From AP-16 sp046727735 (GTDB lineage: Bacteria > Pseudomonadota > Alphaproteobacteria > Rhizobiales > Xanthobacteraceae): DNA of 64,000 bases. Of the stretch, positions 1 through 7,418 are shown piece by piece; the stretch's first letter is position 1, and each line of letters begins with the position of its first letter. The DNA is taken from NCBI GenBank assembly GCA_046727735.1, contig JBKPDF010000022.1, forward strand, positions 7,669-71,668. Reading direction: 5' to 3'. The notes under the pieces were generated by a model that was not told the DNA's origin, ran no database searches, and was given only the letters and a program-made list of their open reading frames with translations. Made by a program: the position numbers and the translations under genes.

Positions 1-821
1 GGCTCCCGCCCGAGCGCGCGGTCGAGGTTGCGCAGGAGCTCGGGGCCGAACCGCGCGGTGAGCGGCGGGCGCGGCAGATCGAGGAGATCGCCGATCTGTT
101 TGAGGCCGACGCGCGCGAGCGCCGCGACGGTGTCCGCCGATAGCCGGAGCGCCGCAATCGGCAGTGGCGCAAGAAACGCGCGCTCGGTCCCCGGCGCGAC
201 GATCGCGGCCGCGCTGTGGCGCGAGGCGGCGATCGCCGCCCCGATGGTGGATGCGACCGCGGCCCGCAAAGTGAAGCCGAAATCGGCGATGCGTGCCGTC
301 AGATCGTCGAGCAGATTTTGCTCGCCGCCGAAGAGATGCGCGCAGCCAGCGACATCGAGCAGGATTCCGTCCGGTGCATCGAGCGCGACGAGCGGGGTAT
401 AGCGCTCGCACGCTTGCGCGATGCGCTCGAGGAGTTTTCGGTCGGCCCCGGGGTCCTCGGGAACGACGGGGAACAAGGCATGCATGGCGCGGGCCTGTGC
501 GAGCGCCATGCCGGGCCGCAATCCCAGCCGCTCCGCCGCCGCCGATACCGCAACGAGTTCTTCGACATTGCCGCGCTTGCCGGAAATGGCGAGGAGGGCG
601 GGTTTTCCCTCCCCTTTAGGGGAGGGTGGCTTCTCCCCCGGATTCGATCCGGGGGAGAAGCCGGGTGGGGTGAATGGCAAGTTTGATTGAATTCCCCACC
701 CGGTCGGCTTCGCCGACCACCCTCCCCCTTCGGGGGAGAGATCAGCCCGCCTGACGCGGTCGGTCGAAAGCCGTTTGAGCCACAGGCTCACGATCCGCTG
801 GCGCGAAACGCTGTTCCACAC
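1..821 (-). CDS. imuB: ImuB, Y-family polymerase-like translesion protein (3' end off window)
   Basis: ImuB is the catalytically dead Y-family polymerase homologue that links ImuA and DnaE2 to the beta clamp in mutagenic repair. About 273 codons are visible. The N-terminal strand RIVSLWLKRLSTDR is followed by LGLRPGMALAQARAM, then DVAGCAHLFGGE, then the helix-hairpin stretch VGLKQIGDLLDLP; all are typical of ImuB. The proposed start is GTG at 821, overlapping the end of imuA. No ATG lies upstream in frame before the conserved strand. Between residues of about 27 and 74 the frame runs straight through a palindromic repeat (601-745) without a stop, replacing the usual short loop with Pro/Gly/Ser-rich sequence. 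Family assignment is strong; the start codon and whether the insert is tolerated are inference. Confidence 0.85.
   Translation of the reverse strand, partial: MWNSVSRQRIVSLWLKRLSTDRVRRADLSPEGGGWSAKPTGWGIQSNLPFTPPGFSPGSNPGEKPPSPKGEGKPALLAISGKRGNVEELVAVSAAAERLGLRPGMALAQARAMHALFPVVPEDPGADRKLLERIAQACERYTPLVALDAPDGILLDVAGCAHLFGGEQNLLDDLTARIADFGFTLRAAVASTIGAAIAASRHSAAAIVAPGTERAFLAPLPIAALRLSADTVAALARVGLKQIGDLLDLPRPPLTARFGPELLRNLDRALGRE
601..745. repeat. Palindromic repeat family B, copy 1, inside imuB
   Basis: The copy is built of nested hairpins: CCCTCCCCTTTAGGGGAGGG, then a CTCCCCCGGAT/ATCCGGGGGAG arm pair, then GTGGGG...CCCCAC, then CCCTCCCCCTTCGGGGGAG. Similar elements lie at 6403-6548, 38834-38973 and 43746-43871, but those are between genes. 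This one is read in frame by imuB and abuts the imuA stop codon. Confidence 0.8.
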
Positions 822-1527
822 GATCGAACTCCAACATCCATTCTCCGAGGGGACCGCGGCGGTTACGGGCAAGACGGATCGAGAACCGCGGCGGACCGGG
901 ACCGAGCGCCATCGCGGCCGCACCGGCTACGTCGGGCAGGCGGGATGGCGCCGCGCCGACGAGAAAGCGCGTCGCCGCCGCGGAAGGCTCCGCGCCCGGC
1001 GTGCTGCGCAGCAGGAGCGCGAGCCCCCGCCCGCGGCCGGCGACGAGCGAAAGCCGGCGCGTCGCGGTCGAATCGATGCGGCCACGGATTTCGCCGATCA
1101 CGCTGCCGGCGGCGCTCGCCAGCGCCTCCTCCATAGCCCACAGCACGTCGCGGGATTTCGCGGCGCCGACCGCGATCAGCCGCTCGGGAGCGAGGCCCAG
1201 CTCCTCGAGCCCGGGACCGTACGGCGCGCCGTTCTCGGCAAACGCCATATCCTCGGCGATCCACACCAGGGGGCCCGGATTGCGGGCGGCAAGGATCAGC
1301 GCAAAGCCGGTCGCGGCAGGGATTTCCGCCTCGCCCGCCGCCGCGATTTCGTGGAGCGCCTTTGCCGCAAGCCCGCCGCCGAGCGCCGCATCGAGCGAAG
1401 GAATACCGAGGGGGAGGCGGGAATCGCCTGCGGATTGTCCACTTTCGAGCGCCAGCGCTTGGCGCAGGCGCGCGAGCACGTGCTGCTGAGCAGGCAAGCC
1501 ATCGTGTTGATCCGGCAGTCCGACCAT
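742..1527 (-). CDS. imuA: ImuA, SOS mutagenesis protein, RecA/SulA-like
   Basis: The 261-residue product matches the alphaproteobacterial ImuA type: a RecA-like core with GIPSLDAALGGGLAAKALHEIA near the N terminus, then LVWIAEDMAFAENGAPYGPGLEELGL. ImuA works with ImuB and DnaE2 in damage-induced mutagenesis and interacts with RecA (family knowledge). It starts at ATG 1527, about 50 bp downstream of a LexA box. Its last 80 bp overlap the start of imuB in another frame, so the two are translationally coupled. dnaE2 normally follows imuB and would lie to the left of the window. Confidence 0.87.
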   Translation of the reverse strand: MVGLPDQHDGLPAQQHVLARLRQALALESGQSAGDSRLPLGIPSLDAALGGGLAAKALHEIAAAGEAEIPAATGFALILAARNPGPLVWIAEDMAFAENGAPYGPGLEELGLAPERLIAVGAAKSRDVLWAMEEALASAAGSVIGEIRGRIDSTATRRLSLVAGRGRGLALLLRSTPGAEPSAAATRFLVGAAPSRLPDVAGAAAMALGPGPPRFSIRLARNRRGPLGEWMLEFDRVEQRFAPADREPVAQTAFDRPRQAG

Positions 1528-1576
1528 GGGCGAGAATTCCCGCGCGGGTTTGGGAGAAACCCGCTGACCTGCCTTT

Positions 1577-1591
1577 GTTCATGGTTTGTTC
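1577..1591 (-). promoter_or_regulatory. LexA (SOS) box of imuA
   Basis: The plus strand reads GTTCATGGTTTGTTC, which is GAAC-N7-GAAC on the coding strand of imuA. This is the direct-repeat operator of alphaproteobacterial LexA. It lies 50-64 bp upstream of the imuA start codon, where LexA would block transcription of imuA-imuB. Confidence 0.85.
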
Positions 1592-1665
1592 CATGATTCC
1601 CCGCCCTTGCGCTCGCGTCAAGGGGGCGGCCTGCGTTACGAAAGTCGGCGCATCGGAGCTTTGCC

Positions 1666-2106
1666 TTGAATCCAGAACTCAGTTCGGCAGCAACGCTGGC
1701 CGTCCGCCCCGCGAAACTGGAAGACGAAACCGCCGTGGTTGCGCTGTGGCGGGCTTGCGGGCTCGTGGTCAGCTGGAACGATCCGGTCGCCGATTTCCGC
1801 CGCGCGCTCGGCCGCGGCAATTCGGACATCCTGGTCGTCGTCGATCCGGCGGACACCATCGTCGGGGCAGCGATGGTCGGCCACGACGGGCATCGCGGCT
1901 GGATCTATTATCTCGCGGCCGATCCGCACCGCCGCCGGCAAGGCATCGGCAAGAACCTCGTCGCAGCCGCCGAACGCTGGGTCGCGGAGCGCGGCATGCC
2001 CAAGCTGCAGCTCATGGTCCGCGACACCAACACCGAAGTGGTCGAGTTCTATCGACGCATCGGCTTCAAGAGCATTCCGCGGATCGTCATGGAGAAGTGG
2101 CTGTGA
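1666..2106 (+). CDS. GNAT-family N-acetyltransferase (YpeA type)
   Basis: A 146-residue single-domain acetyltransferase. The acetyl-CoA pyrophosphate loop is visible as RRRQGIGKNLV (near residues 90-100), preceded by the strand IYYLAADP and followed by the late helix VEFYRRIGFK. The substrate cannot be told from sequence. The start is TTG at 1666, chosen because CGGAG lies seven bases upstream and the protein then begins just before the domain. It is transcribed divergently from imuA and shares the intergenic region that holds the LexA box, so SOS control of this gene is possible but unproven. Confidence 0.75.
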   Translation: MNPELSSAATLAVRPAKLEDETAVVALWRACGLVVSWNDPVADFRRALGRGNSDILVVVDPADTIVGAAMVGHDGHRGWIYYLAADPHRRRQGIGKNLVAAAERWVAERGMPKLQLMVRDTNTEVVEFYRRIGFKSIPRIVMEKWL

Positions 2107-2152
2107 GCGGGCCCCTCTCTCCGCTCGTTTGGCAAAATGTACGGGCGCCGAC

Positions 2153-3172
2153 ATGAACTCTCTCCTCAGCGACCGGATCCACAACCGTCTGATTCTCGGC
2201 GACGCCGCTGCGGTGATCAAAGAATTTCCGGCCGGCAGCATCGATCTCGTCGTCACCTCGCCGCCCTATTGGACCGCGGTCGAATACGACGGCGGCCGGC
2301 CCTGGCCGAGCTACGAAGGCTATCTCGATGAGATGCAGCGGGTGTGGGACGAATGCGCGCGAGTGCTGCGTCCGAACGGCAAGCTCTGCATCAATGCGCC
2401 GCTGCTGCCGATTCCCAAAACCATCGTCCGGCAGCACACGCGGCATCTCAAAAACATCGCGGCCGACTTGGAGCAGAAGATTCTGCTCGAGAGCGGCCTT
2501 GCTCGCTACGGCCTGTTCGTATGGCAGAAGCAGACCTCGAAGATGATGTTCGGCAGCTATCCTTTTCCGGGCAACATCCTCGAGAACAACACCGTCGAAT
2601 TCATCCACGTCTACGTGAAGCCCGGCGTGCCGTCGAAATTCTCGCAAGCGGTCAAGGCTGGGAACCGCCTCTCCCGTACCGAATGGCTCGACCTCACCCA
2701 GCAGGTCTGGTTCATGTATCCTGAGGACGTGCGCCGCCAGGGCGCGCATCCGGCGCCGTTTCCCGAAAAGCTGCCGGCGCGGCTGATCCGGCTCTACACG
2801 TTCGGCGCCTGCGGGGATTTTTCCGGCGAAATCGTGCTCGACCCGTTTGCCGGCACCGGCACGACCTGCGTTGCCGCCAAGCGCATGGGCCGCCGCTACA
2901 TCGGGATCGACGTCAACGAGCGGTATCTTGGGATCGCGGCAGCGCGGCTGCGGGAGACGCGGCGCTCGCCGGCGATGCTGCTGGTCGGCCGAGCGAAATA
3001 TCCGGGCAAGAACCAATTGGGCGCGATGTTCGCGCGGGAAGCCGGCAGCAACGGCCGCGGCGCCGCCGCCAAGCACAAGAAGCGGACCTTCGGCCGCAAG
3101 CTGCCGGTGCATGCGGCGTTTCCCGGACGAGCGAGTGCGGAGCGCGAGCGAAGATCCCGGATCCAAGATTAA
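2153..3172 (+). CDS. Orphan site-specific DNA methyltransferase (alpha/beta amino-MTase)
   Basis: A 339-residue DNA amino-methyltransferase with permuted motif order: catalytic motif IV TSPPYW near residue 38, then SAM-binding motif I DPFAGTGTTCVAAKR near residue 230. The SPPY form is commonest in N4-cytosine enzymes but also occurs in N6-adenine ones. The target between the motifs (about residues 90-200) is not predictable by eye. No restriction gene lies nearby, so it is probably a solitary epigenetic enzyme. ATG 2153 is used because the motif follows at the usual distance; the frame stays open upstream to 1739 but over the GNAT gene. The last ~20 codons resemble a piece of the intergenic repeats (palindromic CCCGGA/ATCCCGGATCC), so the native C terminus may have been replaced. 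Confidence 0.85.
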   Translation: MNSLLSDRIHNRLILGDAAAVIKEFPAGSIDLVVTSPPYWTAVEYDGGRPWPSYEGYLDEMQRVWDECARVLRPNGKLCINAPLLPIPKTIVRQHTRHLKNIAADLEQKILLESGLARYGLFVWQKQTSKMMFGSYPFPGNILENNTVEFIHVYVKPGVPSKFSQAVKAGNRLSRTEWLDLTQQVWFMYPEDVRRQGAHPAPFPEKLPARLIRLYTFGACGDFSGEIVLDPFAGTGTTCVAAKRMGRRYIGIDVNERYLGIAAARLRETRRSPAMLLVGRAKYPGKNQLGAMFAREAGSNGRGAAAKHKKRTFGRKLPVHAAFPGRASAERERRSRIQD

Positions 3173-3311
3173 ATTCGCGTGACGTGCCTGTGCTGCGTGT
3201 CGCCGCTGGGCAAGAAATGCGCAAATGCCCGCTCGAAAGGCGAAACAAGCCGCAGTAGGCATGGAGCGCTCGGCAAAACCGCAGAAAAAGCCCGGGAATT
3301 CCCGATCCGGC

Positions 3312-3327
3312 TGGCACGCCGGTTGCG
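3312..3327 (+). promoter_or_regulatory. Sigma-54 (RpoN) promoter of cynS
   Basis: TGGCACGCCGGTTGCG fits the RpoN consensus TGGCACG-N4-TTGCW, with GG at 3313-3314 and GC at 3325-3326, exactly ten bases apart. It lies about 50 bp upstream of the cynS start and its Shine-Dalgarno sequence. No clear NtrC enhancer site was picked out by eye. Confidence 0.8.
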
Positions 3328-3376
3328 AGAGAGCGGCAAGTTCGCGCCGACAATTCGGCATTACAAGGAGAGGACG

Positions 3377-3865
3377 ATGCAACGCGCGCAACTGACCGAA
3401 AAGATCCTCGACATCAAGCGCGAGAAGGGCTGGAGCTGGAAGCACATTTGCGGCGAGATCGGCGGATTTTCTCCGATGCTGATCACGGCGGCGCTGCTCG
3501 GCCAGATGAAGCTCACGAAGCCGCAGGCCGAGACGGCCGCCAAGCTGTTCGGGCTGAGCAAAGCCGAGGAGGCGATGCTCAACGAAGTACCATACCGCGG
3601 CTCGCTGCCGGCCGCGGTGCCCACCGATCCGCTGATCTATCGGTTCTACGAGCTGGTGATGGTGTACGGCACCACCTGGAAGGAGTTGATCCAGGAGGAG
3701 TTTGGTGACGGCATTATGTCGGCGATCGATTTCGACATCGCGCTCGAGCGCCTGCCGCACCCCAAGGGGGACCGTGTCAAGATCACGATGTCGGGCAAGT
3801 TCCTGCCGTACAAATATTACGGCAACACCGGAAACGTCCCGGAGTACGGCTACAAGGAAGATTGA
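3377..3865 (+). CDS. cynS: Cyanate hydratase (cyanase)
   Basis: Cyanase (EC 4.2.1.104) turns cyanate and bicarbonate into ammonia and CO2. The 162-residue length is close to the family norm. The N-terminal helical DNA-binding-like domain (LTEKILDIKREKGWSWKHI) is followed by the catalytic domain. The three active-site residues are visible: Arg and Glu in YRFYELVMVYG and Ser in GIMSAIDFD. ATG 3377 follows AAGGAG at 3365-3370. The frame is open upstream, but that part is not cyanase-like. No cynT or cynR is adjacent. A sigma-54 promoter upstream points to nitrogen-limitation control. Confidence 0.96.
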   Translation: MQRAQLTEKILDIKREKGWSWKHICGEIGGFSPMLITAALLGQMKLTKPQAETAAKLFGLSKAEEAMLNEVPYRGSLPAAVPTDPLIYRFYELVMVYGTTWKELIQEEFGDGIMSAIDFDIALERLPHPKGDRVKITMSGKFLPYKYYGNTGNVPEYGYKED

Positions 3866-3873
3866 AACATGCT

Positions 3874-3993
3874 CGTCGTTCCGGGGCGCCGCGCAGCGGC
3901 GAACCCGGGACCCATGACCATCGAGCTCGAGGTTCGGCATCATCAGTGTTCATGGATCCCGGATGCCTCGCTGCGCTCGGCTCCGGGATGACG
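3874..3993. repeat. Palindromic repeat family A, copy 1
   Basis: Starts CGTCGTTCCGGGGCGCC and ends in CTCCGGGATGACG, with GGGACCCATGA / TCATGGATCCC arms around an AT-richer centre. Related copies are at 7291-7410, 18749-18857, 41805-41915 and 42638-42742; a short half copy is at 20709-20753. Each could fold as a long hairpin. It fills the cynS-lutA gap. Confidence 0.75.
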
Positions 3994-4112
3994 GCATCGG
4001 TCCGGCACGGATGCGCGATCAGCGATGTATGCCTCCCTTGCGCGCAAAAATCCTTTCCGCCAAGCTCGCCGCGAGCGCGCGGCCGCAACAACGCGCGTCG
4101 AGGGAGGACTTC

Positions 4113-4934
4113 ATGGCGAGCGTCGCGTCCGCGCCGACATCCACGCAATCGAGGCGGCCGCGAACGCGCGTCGGTTTGCTCGTGACCTGTCTGGTCGACC
4201 TGATCCGCCCCTCGGTCGGGTTCGCAGCCGTGAAGCTGCTCGAGCAGGCGGGCTGCGAAGTCGAAGTTCCCCGCCAGACCTGCTGCGGCCAGCCCGCCTA
4301 CAATTCCGGCGACCGCCGCACTGCGCGCGAGATCGCCGAGCAGGTGATCGAGCGCTTTGCCCCTTACGATTATGTGGTGGCGCCGTCGGGTTCCTGCGCC
4401 GGTATGGCCAAGGTGCATTACCCGCAGCTGTTCCGTGACGATCCTAACTGGCTGCCCCGCGCCGAGGCGTTTGCGGCGAAGACGTTCGAGCTCGTGTCGT
4501 TTTTGGTCGACGTGCTCGGGGTCGCCGCGGTGGCGGCGAGCCACGAAGGCACCGCGACCTACCACGATTCCTGCGCCGGCCTGCGCGAGCTCGGCGTGAA
4601 GCTACAGCCGCGCAAGCTCCTGGCGACGGTTGGCGGGCTGAAACTCGAAGAGATGCGGGACACCGAGGTTTGCTGCGGGTTCGGCGGCACGTTCTGCGTC
4701 AAGTATCCGGCGATCTCCAACGTGATCGTCGGCAAGAAGACCGAGAACATCGCCGCGACCGGCGCCGACCTGCTGCTCGCGGGCGACCTCGGCTGCCTCT
4801 TGAACATGGCGGGCAAATTGGAGCGCGAAGGCAAGGCGATCGCCGTTCGTCACGTCGCCGAGATTCTCGCAGGCATGACCGAGGATCCGCCGATCGGCGA
4901 GAGCCGCGCAAGCCGAGCCCGGTCCCAGCCATGA
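4113..4934 (+). CDS. lutA: LutA-like (Fe-S)-binding lactate oxidation subunit
   Basis: A 273-residue LutA/YkgE-type subunit of the cytoplasmic LutABC complex that oxidises L-lactate to pyruvate. It carries two cysteine-rich CCG modules: RQTCCGQPAYNSG near residue 65 and EVCCGFGGTFCVKYP near residue 200, plus the conserved YHDSCAGLRELG before the second. ATG 4113 follows GGGAGG at 4102-4107, and the VGLLVTCLVDLIRP strand begins soon after. Its stop overlaps the lutB start (ATGA at 4931-4934), so the two are translationally coupled. Confidence 0.9.
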   Translation: MASVASAPTSTQSRRPRTRVGLLVTCLVDLIRPSVGFAAVKLLEQAGCEVEVPRQTCCGQPAYNSGDRRTAREIAEQVIERFAPYDYVVAPSGSCAGMAKVHYPQLFRDDPNWLPRAEAFAAKTFELVSFLVDVLGVAAVAASHEGTATYHDSCAGLRELGVKLQPRKLLATVGGLKLEEMRDTEVCCGFGGTFCVKYPAISNVIVGKKTENIAATGADLLLAGDLGCLLNMAGKLEREGKAIAVRHVAEILAGMTEDPPIGESRASRARSQP

Positions 4935-6349
4935 CGCTCGCGATCACCTCGCCGGCCTTCAAAGAGAACGCCAAGGCGGCCATTGCCGATCCGCAGCTGC
5001 AGGGCGTGCTGCGCCAGGGTCTCGGCTTCGTCGACCGCCGCCAAGCGGCGATCGACCGCCTGCCAGAATTCGAGGCGCTGCGCGATTCCGCGCGCGACAT
5101 CAAGGACCACACGCTCGCGCATCTCGATCTTTACCTCGAAGCCTATGAGGAACGGGTGCGCGCGGCAGGCGGGCAAGTGCATTACGCGGTGACGCCCGAA
5201 CAGGCGCGCAACGCGATCCTCGAGATCTGCTGCAGGGCAGGAGCGAAGACCGTCACCAAGGGCAAGACCATGATCGCCGAGGAGATCGGGCTCAACGATT
5301 TCCTCGAGGCGAACGGCATCGAACCGGTCGAGACCGATCTCGGCGAATACATCATCCAGATCCGGCACGAAGCGCCCTCGCATATCATCGCCCCGGCGAT
5401 TCACCTCAATAAGGCGCAGGTCGAGGCGGACTTCCGCCGCGTGCATACGCACCTTCCGCAGAACCGCAATCTCTCCGAGCCCGCGACCCTGCTCGGGGAA
5501 GCGCGCAGCATCCTGCGCAAGCGCTTTCTTTCCGCGGATGTCGGCATCACCGGCGCCAACTTCCTCGTCGCGGAGACCGGCACGTCGATCATCGTCACCA
5601 ACGAGGGCAACGGCGACCTCACCCAAACGCTGCCGAAGGTGCACATCGTGCTCGCCACGATCGAAAAGCTGGTGCCGACGTTGGAAGACGTATCGCAGCT
5701 GTTGCGCGTGCTCGCGCGCTCCGCGACCGGCCAGGACATGTCGGTCTACACCACGTTTTCCACTGGCCCGCGCCGCGCCGGCGATCCCGACGGGCCGGCG
5801 GAATATCACGTCGTCATCCTCGACAACGGCCGCTCCGCGATGCTCGGCGCCGAGTTTCAGGACATGCTCCGCTGCATCCGCTGCGGCGCCTGCATGAACC
5901 ATTGCCCGATCTTCGGTGCGATCGGCGGGCACGCCTACGGTTGGGTCTATCCGGGCCCGATGGGGGCCGTGCTGACCCCCGCGCTGATCGGGGTCGATCG
6001 TGCCGGGAATCTGCCGGACGCCTCGACGTTTTGCGGACGGTGCGAGGAGGTCTGTCCGGTGCGCATTCCGCTGCCGGGCATGATGCGGCATTGGCGCGAA
6101 CGCGAGTTCGAGCGGCACCTCAATCCTGCGACAGTCCGCTCGGGACTGGCGTTCTGGGCCTTCTTCGTCAAGCGCCCGCGGCTCTACGGCTTTGCTGCTG
6201 CAATCGCGATGCGCGCGCTGTCGCTGTTGGGGTCGCGCAGCGGACGCTTCCGATGGCTGCCGCTCGCCTCGGCGTGGACGCGCGACCGGGATTTTCCCGC
6301 CCCGCAGGGCGCGACCTTCCAGTCGCAATGGAAGCGCCGCAAGCAATGA
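4931..6349 (+). CDS. lutB: LutB-like iron-sulfur lactate oxidation subunit
   Basis: A 472-residue LutB/YkgF-type protein. It has an N-terminal LUD domain (GKTMIAEEIGLND; GANFLVAETGTSIIVTNEGN) and then two [4Fe-4S] ferredoxin motifs, CIRCGACMNHCP near residue 317 and CGRCEEVCP near residue 367. It should carry electrons from lactate oxidation onward. The start ATG 4931 overlaps the lutA stop. A 250-bp gap holding palindromic repeat B copy 2 separates it from lutC, which in most genomes follows at once. Confidence 0.92.
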   Translation: MTLAITSPAFKENAKAAIADPQLQGVLRQGLGFVDRRQAAIDRLPEFEALRDSARDIKDHTLAHLDLYLEAYEERVRAAGGQVHYAVTPEQARNAILEICCRAGAKTVTKGKTMIAEEIGLNDFLEANGIEPVETDLGEYIIQIRHEAPSHIIAPAIHLNKAQVEADFRRVHTHLPQNRNLSEPATLLGEARSILRKRFLSADVGITGANFLVAETGTSIIVTNEGNGDLTQTLPKVHIVLATIEKLVPTLEDVSQLLRVLARSATGQDMSVYTTFSTGPRRAGDPDGPAEYHVVILDNGRSAMLGAEFQDMLRCIRCGACMNHCPIFGAIGGHAYGWVYPGPMGAVLTPALIGVDRAGNLPDASTFCGRCEEVCPVRIPLPGMMRHWREREFERHLNPATVRSGLAFWAFFVKRPRLYGFAAAIAMRALSLLGSRSGRFRWLPLASAWTRDRDFPAPQGATFQSQWKRRKQ

Positions 6350-6402
6350 ATGAACAAAAGCAATGATTGAATTGGGAAGCAGAGCCGTGCCGCACACGCC
6401 AG

Positions 6403-6548
6403 CCCCTCTCCCCTTGTGGGAGAGGGTGGCTCGTTGCAAGCGCAAGCGAGCAACGAGCCGGATGAGGGGTATTTTCGAACAGCAACCCCTCACCCGGTCG
6501 ATCCTCGTTGCACTCGGATCGACCACCCTCTCCCACAAGGGGAGAGGG
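6403..6548. repeat. Palindromic repeat family B, copy 2, inside the lut operon
   Basis: CCCCTCTCCCCTTGTGGGAG at the left is mirrored by CTCCCACAAGGGGAGAGGG at the right. Internal arms are GGCTCGTTG/CAACGAGCC and GGATGAGGGG/CCCCTCACCC. The element separates lutB from lutC and could act as an RNA stem, mRNA stabiliser or attenuator. A plus-strand frame stays open through it into lutC. Confidence 0.8.
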
Positions 6549-6598
6549 AAAGCGCGCGCGCGGCTCGTCTTGCGAACCAAGCAGCCGACGAACAAGCC

Positions 6599-7279
6599 AT
6601 GAGCGCGCGCGACACGATCCTCGCGTCGATCCGACGCTCGCTCGGCGTGTCCGGGCGCGAGGCGCCGCGCCGCAAGGCGGTCGCGGATCGCCTGCGCGAG
6701 CATCCGGACGGCGTGGTGCCGGCGCGCGGCAAGCTCGCGCCGCAAGCGCGCGCCGAACTGTTTCGCAAGATGGTGGAGGCGGCTGCCGGGTCGGTCGAGG
6801 ACGTGCCGCGCGCCGCCGACGTTCCGGGTGCCGTGGCGGCATTCCTGCGCGCGCACAATCTGCCGATGGCGGTGCGGCGCGGCGAGGACCCACGCCTCGA
6901 ATCGATGCCGTGGCAGCGCGAGCGCACGCTCGAAGTCAGGAAGGGCGCCTCCGACGGCAACGATCTCGTCGCGGTGTCCCACGCATTCGGGGCGATTGCC
7001 GAATCCGGGACGCTGATGCTCACCTCGGGCGAGGAGAATCCGACGACGCTCAACTTTCTGCCCGACACGCACGTTGTCGTGCTTGACGCGAAAGACATCG
7101 CCGGCGATTACGAAGCGCTGTGGCGCAAGCTGCGCGAGCGCTTCGGCGCGGGCGCGATGCCCCGCACCGTCAATTGGATCACCGGACCGTCGCGCTCCGC
7201 CGACATCGAGCAGACGCTGATCCTCGGCGCGCACGGACCGCGCCAGCTGCATGTCATGGTGGTGGGCGAGGCGGAGTAG
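6599..7279 (+). CDS. lutC: LutC-like LUD-domain lactate utilisation protein
   Basis: A 226-residue LUD-domain protein, third member of LutABC. The N-terminal ARDTILASIRRSLG and the C-terminal SGEENPTTLNFLPDTHVVVL with TGPSRSADIEQTLILGAHGP are diagnostic of the YkgG/LutC family. ATG 6599 is at the conserved N terminus. The frame is open back to 6416, but this upstream part is encoded by the repeat and is not LutC-like. No Shine-Dalgarno sequence is obvious, so translation may depend on the upstream mRNA. Confidence 0.9.
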   Translation: MSARDTILASIRRSLGVSGREAPRRKAVADRLREHPDGVVPARGKLAPQARAELFRKMVEAAAGSVEDVPRAADVPGAVAAFLRAHNLPMAVRRGEDPRLESMPWQRERTLEVRKGASDGNDLVAVSHAFGAIAESGTLMLTSGEENPTTLNFLPDTHVVVLDAKDIAGDYEALWRKLRERFGAGAMPRTVNWITGPSRSADIEQTLILGAHGPRQLHVMVVGEAE

Positions 7280-7290
7280 AATCTGAGACC

Positions 7291-7410
7291 CGTCGTCCCG
7301 GGGCCCGAACGCAGTGAGGGAACCCGGGACCCATAAACACGGAATTGAATTTCTCGCTATCATGTTCATGGGTTCCGGGTTCGCGGGCTTCGCCCGCGCC
7401 CCGGAACGAC
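7291..7410. repeat. Palindromic repeat family A, copy 2
   Basis: CGTCGTCCCGGGGCCCG on the left pairs with CGCCCCGGAACGACG on the right; GGGACCCAT / ATGGGTTCC arms surround an AT-rich centre. It fills the gap after lutC. Confidence 0.78.
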
Positions 7411-7418
7411 GCCCGAGC

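Noticed and set aside
2087..3943. Minus-strand open frame of 618 codons opposite methyltransferase and cyanase
   Set aside because: Two convincing plus-strand genes occupy the stretch.
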